Positions 34,992 through 43,478 of a DNA stretch of 64,000 nucleotides are shown here, piece by piece. The notes beneath the pieces were generated by a model. It ran no database searches, had not been told where the DNA came from, and was given only the letters and a program-made list of their open reading frames with translations. Both the position numbers and the translations under genes were made by a program. How positions within the stretch are numbered: the stretch's first letter is position 1; the number at the start of each line of letters is the position of its first letter. Source of the stretch: Bacteroidota bacterium (GTDB lineage: Bacteria > Bacteroidota > Bacteroidia > Chitinophagales > Chitinophagaceae); NCBI GenBank assembly GCA_947452555.1, contig CANGDH010000001.1:248001-312000 (forward strand). The letters run 5' to 3'.

Positions 34992-36020
34992 TTGAACCCA
35001 CGTGTTTCCATAGTTATATTGAATTTTAATGGCGTTAAATACTTGCAAGAGTTTTTACCATCTGTAGTATCCACTATCTATGACAATCTAGAAATTGTGG
35101 TTGCAGACAATGGCTCAAATGACGATTCCATTTCTTTTTTACAATCCAATTATCCTAATGTCAAATTAATTACTAACCCTACTAACGAAGGTTTTGCTGG
35201 GGGATATAATTGGGCATTAAAGAAAGTAGAAGCAGACTATTATGTGTTGTTGAATTCTGACGTAGCGGTAGATCCTAATTGGATTAGCCCCATGGTAGAC
35301 TTGTTAGAGCACAATAAAAATATTGGTGCATGCCAGCCTAAATTATTAGCACAACGAAATCCTATTTATTTCGAATATGCGGGTGCTGCTGGAGGATGGA
35401 TAGATAGTTTAGGATATCCTTTTTCAAGAGGACGTATTTTTGATATATTAGAAACAGACCACGGACAGTATGATGATGCAGCGCCAATTTTTTGGGCATC
35501 TGGTGCGGCTATCATGATAAGGTCTTATTTATTCCATGAATTAGGGGGCTTCGATACTGACTTTTTTGCACACCAAGAAGAAATTGATTTATGTTGGAGA
35601 ATGCAAATAAGTGGACATCAATTATATGCTTGTCCCGAAGCTAAGGTATTTCATGTTGGAGCAGGAACTTTACCAAGAGGGGGGCGTAAAGTGTTTTTGA
35701 ATTTTAGAAATAATCTGATTATGTTGGCTAAGAATCTGCCTTTGTCGGAGCTATTATGGAAACTGCCTTTTAGGTTCCTACTAGATGCTATTTCTGCATG
35801 GAAAGGCTTGCTAAGTGGAGATAGTGACTTTTTCAAGGCAATTGTATACGCCCATTTTGGATTTTTCGGGTATATCTTACAAGGCAAGTTAAAAAGGACA
35901 AAAGGCCCAAAACCCATGGTATCATTGGACGGGGTGTATTCCGGGTCAGTGGTTTTTCAGTACTTTATAAAAAACAAGAAACATTTTAATAAAATTGTGC
36001 TTCAACACGCTCGTAATTAA
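34992..36020 (+). CDS. Glycosyltransferase family 2, rhamnosyltransferase-like
   Basis: The GT2 domain begins RVSIVILNFNGVKYLQEFL, with IVVADNGSNDDS, the GFAGGYNWALKKVEADYYVLLNSDV segment and GAAIMIRSYLFHELGGFDTDFFAHQEEIDLCWRMQISG. It resembles WbbL-type transferases and the GT2 at 24.9 kb. No ATG is available. The frame is open to a TTG at 34962, but a TACTTTCG box (34969-34976) resembling a -7 element lies inside that extension. The TTG at 34992, four codons before the first strand, is therefore the better start, giving 342 residues. It lies 5.7 kb from the glycan block, divergent from rocD. Confidence 0.82.
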   Translation: MNPRVSIVILNFNGVKYLQEFLPSVVSTIYDNLEIVVADNGSNDDSISFLQSNYPNVKLITNPTNEGFAGGYNWALKKVEADYYVLLNSDVAVDPNWISPMVDLLEHNKNIGACQPKLLAQRNPIYFEYAGAAGGWIDSLGYPFSRGRIFDILETDHGQYDDAAPIFWASGAAIMIRSYLFHELGGFDTDFFAHQEEIDLCWRMQISGHQLYACPEAKVFHVGAGTLPRGGRKVFLNFRNNLIMLAKNLPLSELLWKLPFRFLLDAISAWKGLLSGDSDFFKAIVYAHFGFFGYILQGKLKRTKGPKPMVSLDGVYSGSVVFQYFIKNKKHFNKIVLQHARN

Positions 36021-36057
36021 GAACTTGTTGCTATTTTTGCATCCGAAATTGATTTAT

Positions 36058-36261
36058 ATGTCACAAGAATTACACACTCCAGAAGCAGACAAAGATATCG
36101 CTACCAATTGGGTAACCTCTTCAAGATTTATCTTTTATGTAACTGTATTCGCTTTATTAGCTTTAGTTGTAGGTAACTGTTCTAAAGTATTTACTAGTGG
36201 TTTTAAGAAGCCTACTGTAGAGGTGAATACAAGTTCTCAGTACAAGCCGGAATATAAATAA
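36058..36261 (+). CDS. Small single-helix membrane protein, unknown
   Basis: The 67-residue protein has one hydrophobic helix (FIFYVTVFALLALVVGNCSKVF, about residues 21-40) after a polar N-terminus that starts MSQELHTPEADKD. No family is recognised. The frame extends 21 codons upstream into the 3' end of the GT2 gene, but TATTTTTG at 36032-36039 looks like a -7 box. The ATG at 36058 is then the natural start with a short leader. It precedes a strong tRNA promoter. Small proteins of this type are common in Bacteroidota, but the role is unknown. Confidence 0.65.
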   Translation: MSQELHTPEADKDIATNWVTSSRFIFYVTVFALLALVVGNCSKVFTSGFKKPTVEVNTSSQYKPEYK

Positions 36262-36269
36262 AAAAAAAT

Positions 36270-36300
36270 TTTGTTTAGGAGCGTTGAATCCCTATTTTTG
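36270..36300 (+). promoter_or_regulatory. Promoter of tRNA-Gly
   Basis: TTTTG ending at 36273 and TATTTTTG at 36293-36300 are separated by 19 bases, a textbook Bacteroidota -33/-7 pair. The tRNA begins 26 bases downstream. Confidence 0.8.
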
Positions 36301-36326
36301 CACTCCTAAAAATAGTTCTTATACAA

Positions 36327-36401
<75 letters not shown>

Positions 36402-36402
<1 letters not shown>

Positions 36403-36435
36403 AAAATTCCGAATTTCGGTTCGGATTTTTTTTTT
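36402..36435 (+). terminator. Terminator of tRNA-Gly
   Basis: The stem TCCGAA / TTCGGA (36408-36413 with 36420-36425), extended by A-T pairs with one bulged T, is followed by ten T residues. Confidence 0.82.
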
Positions 36436-36449
36436 AAGTCAGCAATGAC

Positions 36450-36535
36450 GCCCTGGTGGTGGAACTGGTAGACACGCAGGACTTAAAATCCTGTGGGCCG
36501 CAACGCCCGTGCGGGTTCGATTCCCGCCTGGGGCA
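36450..36535 (+). tRNA. tRNA-Leu (UAA)
   Basis: This class II tRNA of 86 bases has acceptor GCCCTGG / CTGGGGC, anticodon stem CAGGA / TCCTG with loop CTTAAAA (anticodon TAA), a long variable arm (GGGC...GCCC) and T-arm GCGGG / CCCGC. The discriminator is A, typical for leucine. CCA is not encoded. It starts 15 bases after the tRNA-Gly terminator T-run. Confidence 0.95.
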
Positions 36536-36536
36536 C

Positions 36537-36567
36537 AAAGCCTCTCACGAAAGTGAGAGGCTTTTTT
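36537..36567 (+). terminator. Terminator of tRNA-Leu
   Basis: A 12-bp stem with GAAA loop (AAAGCCTCTCAC / GTGAGAGGCTTT) and T-run, identical over 33 bases to the terminator of tRNA-Cys 3.6 kb upstream. Confidence 0.92.
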
Positions 36568-36640
36568 TATGCGAGCAGCGTCAAGAGCTTGCTCTTGTAA
36601 GCTTGCGAGCATAAAAAAAAGCCAATTATGTGGAAGACTT
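36568..36640 (+). repeat. tRNA-trailing repeat, second copy
   Basis: After the shared terminator the sequence again reads GCAGCGTCA, then a hairpin AAGAG-CTTG-CTCTT, then TAAGCT-(T/G)-GCGAG and an A-run followed by AGCCAA. It aligns with the region after tRNA-Cys (about 32924-32998). The stem bases differ but pairing and the CTTG loop are kept. No gene is visible up to 36751. Confidence 0.65.
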
Positions 36641-36751
36641 TTTGAGCAAAGCGAAAAACGGCAGTCACTGAGTTTACATTAAACCCAGTCCTGAAAGCAT
36701 TTTTTTTCTACCCATCCCAAGCGTATCTTAGTGTTTGAACCATAAAAGCCC

Positions 36752-37738
36752 ATGTCACATTTAAAGGAAAGAAAAGAAAAGAACTGTCTAAACTGTGGGG
36801 AACTGGTAGCAGGTAGGTACTGTCAAATATGTGGACAGGAGAACGTAGAAGTAAAAGAAAGCTTTTGGCAGTTACTAATGCATTTTATAGAAGACCTCAC
36901 TCATTTTGACGGAAAGCTTTGGAAGACATTAAAGCTATTATTATTTAAACCAGCAAGCTTAACAAGGCTTTATATGGAGGGGAAGCGTGCCACTTATTTA
37001 CATCCTATAAGAATGTATTTATTTGTATCTGCAGTTTTTTTCTTAGTCATTTTTACAGGAGGCCCTAAAAAACCTGCTGAATTAAACAAGGAAGCGAAAA
37101 CTCAAATTGCCACAAATACTTCAATTAAGAAAATAGATAGTATTACTAATGCTAAAGATGGTTTTCAATTTGAAATTGGCAAAGACACGATTAATTACAA
37201 AACAGTGGAAGCTTACCAAGCAGCTCAAAACAAATTGCCTGCAGCAAAAAAAGCTAATTGGCTGGAGTCAAGGCTTGCTAAGCAAGGTATAACACTTAAT
37301 CAAAAATTTGAAGGAGATAAATTTGAAATTGGCAAAGCAGTTTTAGAGCAGTTTCAACATTATTTTTCACGCATTTTATATATCTCTTTACCTATCTTCG
37401 CCATGTTTGTTTGGGTATTATATAGACGCAATAAAGAGCATTATTTTGTAGACCATTTAATTTTTAGCATACATATTTATTGCGCTTTTTTTATCATTTT
37501 ATTTGTTATTAAATTAATAGACAACTTGTATGAATATTTTGCACATAAGCCATTCACAATTTTTGATGTTTCTGTAGCTTTTGTTTTATTCTTCTATTTA
37601 TACAAATCTCTTCGAAATCATTTTCATCAGTCCCGATCTAAAACAATACTTAAGTTTATTGTTTTAAATATTTTAACTTTTATTTTAATGGGAACCTTGA
37701 TGATGGCTTTTTTATTACTTTCTTTTTTTAACTTATAA
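36752..37738 (+). CDS. DUF3667 membrane protein with N-terminal zinc ribbon
   Basis: The 328-residue protein begins with a four-cysteine ribbon (CLNCGELVAGRYCQICGQ, about residues 12-29). The DUF3667 region follows (FIEDLTHFDGKLWKTLKLLLFKPASLTRLYMEGKRATYLHPIRMYLF). Four or so transmembrane segments are visible: one near residues 92-108 and three in the C-terminal third. A soluble loop of about 100 residues lies between the first and second. The function is unknown; the family is common in Bacteroidota. Its stop is 2 bases before the mazG start, so the two are probably translated from one mRNA. Confidence 0.82.
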   Translation: MSHLKERKEKNCLNCGELVAGRYCQICGQENVEVKESFWQLLMHFIEDLTHFDGKLWKTLKLLLFKPASLTRLYMEGKRATYLHPIRMYLFVSAVFFLVIFTGGPKKPAELNKEAKTQIATNTSIKKIDSITNAKDGFQFEIGKDTINYKTVEAYQAAQNKLPAAKKANWLESRLAKQGITLNQKFEGDKFEIGKAVLEQFQHYFSRILYISLPIFAMFVWVLYRRNKEHYFVDHLIFSIHIYCAFFIILFVIKLIDNLYEYFAHKPFTIFDVSVAFVLFFYLYKSLRNHFHQSRSKTILKFIVLNILTFILMGTLMMAFLLLSFFNL

Positions 37739-37740
37739 TC

Positions 37741-38511
37741 ATGCAGCAGGACATTACGTCGAAACGATTTTTGGAATTAGTTGAAATCATGGATACACTT
37801 AGGGAAAAATGTCCATGGGATAAAAAGCAGACTATTCATAGCTTACGCAGTAACACGATAGAAGAATTATATGAATTAGTAGATACCATTATTGAAGAAG
37901 ACTGGGAGGGCATAAAAGAAGAGCTAGGGGACATTATGTTGCATGTTTTATTTTATGCTAAAATTGGAACGGAACAAGGAAAGTTCACTTTGGCAGACGT
38001 AATGGAAGGGATAGCTAAAAAATTGATTCATCGCCATCCACATATTTATGGAGACGTGAAAGTGGAAAATGATGATGATGTAAAAAGAAATTGGGAACAA
38101 TTAAAATTACAGGAAGGTAAAGGAGAAAAAACAATTTTGAGTGGGGTACCTAATAGTTTGCCAGCAATAGTAAAAGCATTACGTATACAAGAAAAAGTAA
38201 AACATGTTGGATTTGAATGGGAAAATATAGAGCAGGTTTGGGATAAGGTGGAAGAAGAAATAGGAGAGTTGAAAACAGAAATCGCTGCTAATGATAAAGA
38301 AAAAATGGAAGCGGAGTTTGGTGACGTGTTATTTAGTATGATTAATTACGCTCGCTTCTTAAATATAGATCCAGAAACTGCATTAGAGAAGACCAATAAG
38401 AAATTCAAGTATCGTTTTGAATTAATGGAATCTTATGCAAAAGAGAATGGGTTAGACTTAATTAAATTAAGCTTAGAGGAGAAAGAGGCCATTTGGAAGG
38501 CAATGAAATAG
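37741..38511 (+). CDS. mazG: Nucleoside triphosphate pyrophosphohydrolase MazG
   Basis: MazG hydrolyses (d)NTPs to monophosphates and PPi, cleaning non-canonical nucleotides. The 256-residue protein has both tandem MazG domains. The first has LREKCPWDKKQTIHSLRSNTIEELYELVDTI and EELGDIMLHVLFYAKI; the second has EEEIGELKTEI and EAEFGDVLFSMINYARFL, with the E-x-x-E/E-x-x-D metal ligands. Length and architecture equal the housekeeping enzyme. It follows the DUF3667 gene by 2 bases. A gap of 113 AT-rich bases separates it from the GH3 gene, without a clear terminator. Confidence 0.95.
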   Translation: MQQDITSKRFLELVEIMDTLREKCPWDKKQTIHSLRSNTIEELYELVDTIIEEDWEGIKEELGDIMLHVLFYAKIGTEQGKFTLADVMEGIAKKLIHRHPHIYGDVKVENDDDVKRNWEQLKLQEGKGEKTILSGVPNSLPAIVKALRIQEKVKHVGFEWENIEQVWDKVEEEIGELKTEIAANDKEKMEAEFGDVLFSMINYARFLNIDPETALEKTNKKFKYRFELMESYAKENGLDLIKLSLEEKEAIWKAMK

Positions 38512-38624
38512 CTGATTATCATCATTTTTTAAATATAGTAACTTGTAAAATTTGTAGTTTAATTGAAAATATTTATCATTGTGTCAGATAGACATAATGA
38601 TAAATAATTATAATAACGTTTGCT

Positions 38625-41000
38625 ATGAAAACAAGTTTTAAAAAAATGAATAGTCTTTTTGTATTAATTACAATGAGTACTACTTCGTTGATTGCCCAAA
38701 CAACAATTCCTCAGTTAGGGAAAAATTCAATAAGTGATGTGGTCAAAGCAATGACCCTAGACGAGAAAGCCAGCATTTTAGTAGGACAAGGAATGTATGT
38801 TCCAGGCATGCCTATGCCAGGTGCTGTAACTACACCAAGTGAAGCGCAAAAAAGAGTAACGGGTGCTGCGGGTACAACAGTGGCTATTCCGCGTTTAGGA
38901 ATTCCATCTTTAGTTGTATGTGATGGCCCTGCTGGTATTCATGCATTTAATGCAGGTAAGAGTAGGGTATATTACGCAACCGCCTGGCCAATAGGCGCTC
39001 TATTAGCATCTAGCTGGGATACAGCACTGGTACGCAAAGTAGGAGTGGCTTATGGTGCGGAAGCAAAGGAATATGGGATTGACATAATTCTTGGCCCGGG
39101 TATGAATATTCACCGTAACCCATTAGGAGGAAGAAATTTTGAATACTATTCTGAGGACCCAATCATCACAGGTCAAATGGCTAGTGCAGTTATCAATGGT
39201 ATCCAAAGTAATGGGTTGGGTGTTTCTGCAAAACATTTCTTTGCAAACAATGGGGAGACTAACAGAAATTCGGTGAACACTATTATTAGTGAGCGCGCTA
39301 TTCGTGAAATATATTTAAAAGGATGGCAGATGATGGTGAATCAATCAAATCCTTGGACAATAATGAGTTCTTATAATTTAATGAATGGCCCTTATACGTC
39401 TGAAAATGGAGAATTATTAACCACCGTTTTACGAAAAGAATGGGGGTATAAGGGATTTGTGATGACAGATTGGTTTGGAGGGAAACATGCAGTGGAGCAA
39501 GAAAGAGCTGGTAATAATTTATTGATGCCAGGAAATCCAGGACAAAAAGCTGCTATTATAGAAGCGGTAAAGTCTGGAAATTTATCAGCGTCTATCCTAG
39601 ATCAAAATGTTGCTGAAATATTAGGTATAATTCTTCAGTCACCAACTTTTAAAGGTTACCAATTTAGTGACAGCCCTCCATTAAAAGAGAATGCACAAAT
39701 TGCGCGTGCTGCAGCTGCAGAAAGCATGGTTTTATTAAAAAATGAAGCAAAAGCTTTACCAATTAATTTGGGTAGTTCAGTTGCTTTATTTGGTATTAAT
39801 CAATTAGATTTAGTGGCAGGTGGAACTGGTAGTGGAGATGTAAATAAAATGTATGTAGTTCCTTTTGCTGACGGTTTATTCCGAGCTGGCTACGCTTTAA
39901 ACACTGACCTGTATCTTAGTTATTCAAATTATATGGCTGCAGAATTTGCAAAAAAGCCTAAACGAACTTTAATGGAAGAATTGATGAGTCCTAATATTCC
40001 AATTCAAGAGATGACTTTAGGTACAGACTTAGTTGTAAAAGCAGCGAATGAATCTGCTGTTGCTATTATTGCTATTGGTCGCAATGCAGGCGAGGGTAAT
40101 GACCGTCAAGTAAAAGACGATTACAATTTATCACAAAAAGAAATTGATTTGATAAAATCAGTTTCAACTGCGTTCCATGCTCAAAATAAGAAAGTAATAG
40201 TAACATTAAATATTGGTGGAATTGTAGATGTAATGCAATGGAGAGACAATGTAGATGCTATCTTATTAGCATGGCAGCCTGGATTAGAAGGCGGTAATGC
40301 AATGGCAGATGTGGTTTCAGGAAAAGTAAATCCATCGGGTAAATTAGCAAGTACTTTTCCTGCTAAATACGAGGACGACATTACTGCTAAGAATTTTCCA
40401 GGACATGAAATTCCTGGTTCTGAAAAGCCAGGTTTATTTGGTCAAAAAATGATGGATGCCGAAGTGACTTATGAAGAAGGTGTTTATGTAGGATATAGAT
40501 ATTATAGTAGTTTTAATATCCCTACGGCCTATCCTTTTGGATACGGTTTGTCTTATTCTACATTTAAAACAGACAATATAAAATTAAGTGCACCAGTATT
40601 GACAGATAAGATTCAAGTAAATGTTACTATAACAAATACAGGTGCAGTAGCAGGCAGAGAAGTGGCTGAATTATATGTAAGTGCACCTGGGTTGAAATTA
40701 GATAAACCTGTTGTTGAATTGAAGGCATTTGCAAAAACTAAAACATTGGTTTCTGGGGAGTCTCAAGAATTAAGTTTCGAGTTAACACCTGCAGACCTAG
40801 CTTCCTTTAATTCCACAACAAGTACTTGGATAACAGAAGCAGGTGACTATACAATTAAGTTTGGTAATGCGCAACAATCTCTAGTTACTGCCAACTTTAA
40901 GGTTGCAAAAGAAGTGGAGGGTGAAAAAGTAAATAAAATATTAGTTCCTAAGGTGGCGATAAATGAATTTAGAAGAGAGATAGCTAAGAAAAAAAAGTAA
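38625..41000 (+). CDS. Secreted beta-glucosidase-like glycoside hydrolase, GH3
   Basis: The 791-residue protein has a signal peptide (cleavage near SLIAQ, residue 25). The GH3 N-terminal barrel (about 35-335) has KHFFANNGET and the nucleophile Asp282 in VMTDWFGG. A GH3 C-terminal alpha/beta domain (about 365-620) contains RNAGEGNDRQ, and an Ig/FnIII-like domain (about 660-755) follows. The Lys-rich tail EFRREIAKKKK is odd and not a type IX sorting signal. The likely activity is beta-glucosidase or related; sugar specificity is not readable. A terminator follows, and the GH106-like gene is next on the same strand with its own start region. Confidence 0.9.
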   Translation: MKTSFKKMNSLFVLITMSTTSLIAQTTIPQLGKNSISDVVKAMTLDEKASILVGQGMYVPGMPMPGAVTTPSEAQKRVTGAAGTTVAIPRLGIPSLVVCDGPAGIHAFNAGKSRVYYATAWPIGALLASSWDTALVRKVGVAYGAEAKEYGIDIILGPGMNIHRNPLGGRNFEYYSEDPIITGQMASAVINGIQSNGLGVSAKHFFANNGETNRNSVNTIISERAIREIYLKGWQMMVNQSNPWTIMSSYNLMNGPYTSENGELLTTVLRKEWGYKGFVMTDWFGGKHAVEQERAGNNLLMPGNPGQKAAIIEAVKSGNLSASILDQNVAEILGIILQSPTFKGYQFSDSPPLKENAQIARAAAAESMVLLKNEAKALPINLGSSVALFGINQLDLVAGGTGSGDVNKMYVVPFADGLFRAGYALNTDLYLSYSNYMAAEFAKKPKRTLMEELMSPNIPIQEMTLGTDLVVKAANESAVAIIAIGRNAGEGNDRQVKDDYNLSQKEIDLIKSVSTAFHAQNKKVIVTLNIGGIVDVMQWRDNVDAILLAWQPGLEGGNAMADVVSGKVNPSGKLASTFPAKYEDDITAKNFPGHEIPGSEKPGLFGQKMMDAEVTYEEGVYVGYRYYSSFNIPTAYPFGYGLSYSTFKTDNIKLSAPVLTDKIQVNVTITNTGAVAGREVAELYVSAPGLKLDKPVVELKAFAKTKTLVSGESQELSFELTPADLASFNSTTSTWITEAGDYTIKFGNAQQSLVTANFKVAKEVEGEKVNKILVPKVAINEFRREIAKKKK

Positions 41001-41032
41001 TAAAGACTTCACTTAATTTATTAAAAAGTTCA

Positions 41033-41063
41033 AATAAGGCTGCAGTCATGCAGCCTTATTTTT
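41033..41063 (+). terminator. Terminator after the GH3 gene
   Basis: A perfect 12-bp stem AATAAGGCTGCA / TGCAGCCTTATT with a GTCA loop runs into TTTTTG. Confidence 0.9.
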
Positions 41064-41125
41064 GTTAGTATAATTATAAAAAATGGTAAGTGATAATTTG
41101 CTATATTTAAATAATTAATATAGCT

Positions 41126-43402
41126 ATGAAAAAAACGATTGCTTTAGCTTGCATAGTTGCATTTAGCAACTTTTTGTTTGCTCAAACTAGTTTTTCTAAA
41201 AAAGACTTCAAAAGCCCTAATTTTTCTTTCAAGCCATCTCCTTTATGGCATATGAATGGAGCAATGACTAACGAAGGTTTGGACACTCAAATGAGAGATA
41301 TTAAATACAAGAGTAATTTCGGAGGGGTAACTATACTGCCAGTTACAGCACAAAAAGGATTTACGGGTGACTTGGTTTATCCAGGAACTGCTCCTGCTTA
41401 TTTAACGGAGGGGTACTTTGATAGATACACTAGAATATTAGACAATGCCAATAATTTAGGGTTGAAGGTCATATGGTACGACGACTTAGATTTTCCAAGT
41501 GGATCAGCTGGTGGCAGAATGAAGCAATTATATCCAGAAGATACCCGTAAAATATTAACTAAAACAGATAGTATAGTAAATGGACCTTTATTAATCTCCA
41601 TGTCTGTTCCCAATGGGAAACTTATGGCAGCAGTTGCCATGAATACAGTAACTAAGAAAAGGATAGACATTAGTTCGAAAATCAATAATCAAAGTTTTAA
41701 TTGGCAAGCCCCTGCTGGCAAATGGAAGATCATGTTTTTTACTTGTGACGTGGTGCGTAATAGTGAAATGGCTAATGATATTGCAGTGGACTATTTAGAT
41801 CCAATAGCTGTTAAAAAATACATTGATTTAAATAATGAAGCTTTTGCAAAAAGGTATCAAAAATATTTTGGTAAAACTGTCACACAAATATTTTTTGATG
41901 ATGTTGGGTTCTTTACACTTGACAAGCATGGAGAAAGAACTTGGACTAATGGATTTAATGAAAAATTTAAATTAATTTATCACATAGATCCGGATTTATT
42001 ATACCCTGCATTATGGGAAGACATTGGCGCAGAAACAGATGCAGCGAGAGTAGCCTTGTTTAATACAAGAGCTGAATTATTATCAGAGGGGTTTCCTAAA
42101 TTAGTTAAAGATTGGTGCCATAAATATGGCTTAAAAAGTTCTGGTCACCCTCCTGGGAATTATGAGATTCAGCCAGTAGACATGAATGGCGATATTGTAA
42201 AATATTATAGACATCAGGACATTCCTTTAATGGATTTAATATTTAGCTATACGCATGGAAGAGATGGTTTCAAGTTAATAAGTTCATCTGCAAATATGTA
42301 TGACAAGCCAGTAGTAGCTGCAGAAATTTATGGCGCTATTGGTTGGATAAATGACGAAAAGTTTACACAAAAAACTTTGTATAAAGCTGGCATGGATGTT
42401 TTTGTTAGGGGGGTGAATTTTTTGATTCCTCATGGCATGTGGTATAATCCTTCAAAAGATGCGGTGCGTATTCCTCCGTTAATTTCTGAATATAACCCAG
42501 AGATCGGACCTTATTTAAAGGACTATAATGAATGGGCAGGTCGTGTATCTTATATGCTACAAGGCGGAAAAACTGTTTCAGACATTGCAATGTTGTATCC
42601 AATTGCTTCGCTGCAGTCCTATTTTAAATTTGACGCGAATGGATCCAAGTCGATAGGAGATTGGGGGAAATATGCTTCACCGACTACCGATTACTTAAAA
42701 TTGAGTGATATGTTTACCATGAATGTTCATCGTGATTTCACATTCTTACATCCAGAGGTATTATCAAGTGAACAAATTACTATAGAAGATAAAACAATGA
42801 CATTGCATAATGATATGAATGAACAAAAGTATAAGGTAATTATTATGCCAGGAGAATCCACTATTTCAGTAAAAGCTTTAGAAAAAATTAAAACTTTTTA
42901 TGACCAAGGAGGTATGGTAATTGCCACTTCAGAACTACCAATGCATGCTGCAGAGTTTGGTCAGGATGAACAAGTGATTAATTTAGTACAATCTATTTTT
43001 AATAAACCAGGGATTAACTCAAACGCTAATGGAGGGAAGGCTATTTATATTAATCAACCAACAGCTACAATTTTATCAGAGACTTTTTCTAAATTTCAAA
43101 TTGGAGCAGATTTGCAATTTGAAAATAATCCTCAACCAAATGCTGGAGAAGGCGCGTTAAGTTATATTCATAAAATAAAAGACAGTAAAAATATTTATTA
43201 TATAGCTAATTCATCCGAAGAGGCTGTGAATACTTTTGTTGAATTAAGAGGACAATTACATCTAGAAAAATGGAACCCTAATACCGGAATGACGGAAGTA
43301 TTGAGAGATATCAAATACATTGAGAAAGACGGAATGGTATACACTAAATTACCTTTGTATTTATCAGCAATTCAATCTATTTTTTTAATTGAATCCAATT
43401 AA
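41126..43402 (+). CDS. Secreted glycoside hydrolase, GH106-like (putative alpha-L-rhamnosidase)
   Basis: The 758-residue protein has a signal peptide (MKKTIALACIVAFSNFLFAQ). The barrel part shows PSPLWHMNGAMTNEGLDTQMRDIK, FGGVTILPVTA, LGLKVIWYDDLDFPSGSAGG and TQIFFDDVGFF, the pattern of the GH106/rhamnosidase-like group. A central AEIYGAIGW and a C-terminal Rossmann-like segment (YKVIIMPGESTIS) follow. At 758 residues it is shorter than usual GH106 enzymes (about 1000), lacking C-terminal beta domains, so the assignment is to the superfamily and the substrate stays open. It is isolated between two strong terminators. Confidence 0.7.
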   Translation: MKKTIALACIVAFSNFLFAQTSFSKKDFKSPNFSFKPSPLWHMNGAMTNEGLDTQMRDIKYKSNFGGVTILPVTAQKGFTGDLVYPGTAPAYLTEGYFDRYTRILDNANNLGLKVIWYDDLDFPSGSAGGRMKQLYPEDTRKILTKTDSIVNGPLLISMSVPNGKLMAAVAMNTVTKKRIDISSKINNQSFNWQAPAGKWKIMFFTCDVVRNSEMANDIAVDYLDPIAVKKYIDLNNEAFAKRYQKYFGKTVTQIFFDDVGFFTLDKHGERTWTNGFNEKFKLIYHIDPDLLYPALWEDIGAETDAARVALFNTRAELLSEGFPKLVKDWCHKYGLKSSGHPPGNYEIQPVDMNGDIVKYYRHQDIPLMDLIFSYTHGRDGFKLISSSANMYDKPVVAAEIYGAIGWINDEKFTQKTLYKAGMDVFVRGVNFLIPHGMWYNPSKDAVRIPPLISEYNPEIGPYLKDYNEWAGRVSYMLQGGKTVSDIAMLYPIASLQSYFKFDANGSKSIGDWGKYASPTTDYLKLSDMFTMNVHRDFTFLHPEVLSSEQITIEDKTMTLHNDMNEQKYKVIIMPGESTISVKALEKIKTFYDQGGMVIATSELPMHAAEFGQDEQVINLVQSIFNKPGINSNANGGKAIYINQPTATILSETFSKFQIGADLQFENNPQPNAGEGALSYIHKIKDSKNIYYIANSSEEAVNTFVELRGQLHLEKWNPNTGMTEVLRDIKYIEKDGMVYTKLPLYLSAIQSIFLIESN

Positions 43403-43420
43403 AAAAATAGAGTATTCGCT

Positions 43421-43457
43421 AAACAATAAGGCCTCCATTCGGAGGCCTTATTGTTTA
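43421..43457. terminator. Bidirectional terminator between the GH106-like gene and degP
   Basis: A perfect 16-bp stem (AAACAATAAGGCCTCC / GGAGGCCTTATTGTTT) with loop ATTC sits between two convergent genes. Short T-stretches occur on both sides. Confidence 0.9.
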
Positions 43458-43478
43458 TATTTAAATCTGTTTCAAACT

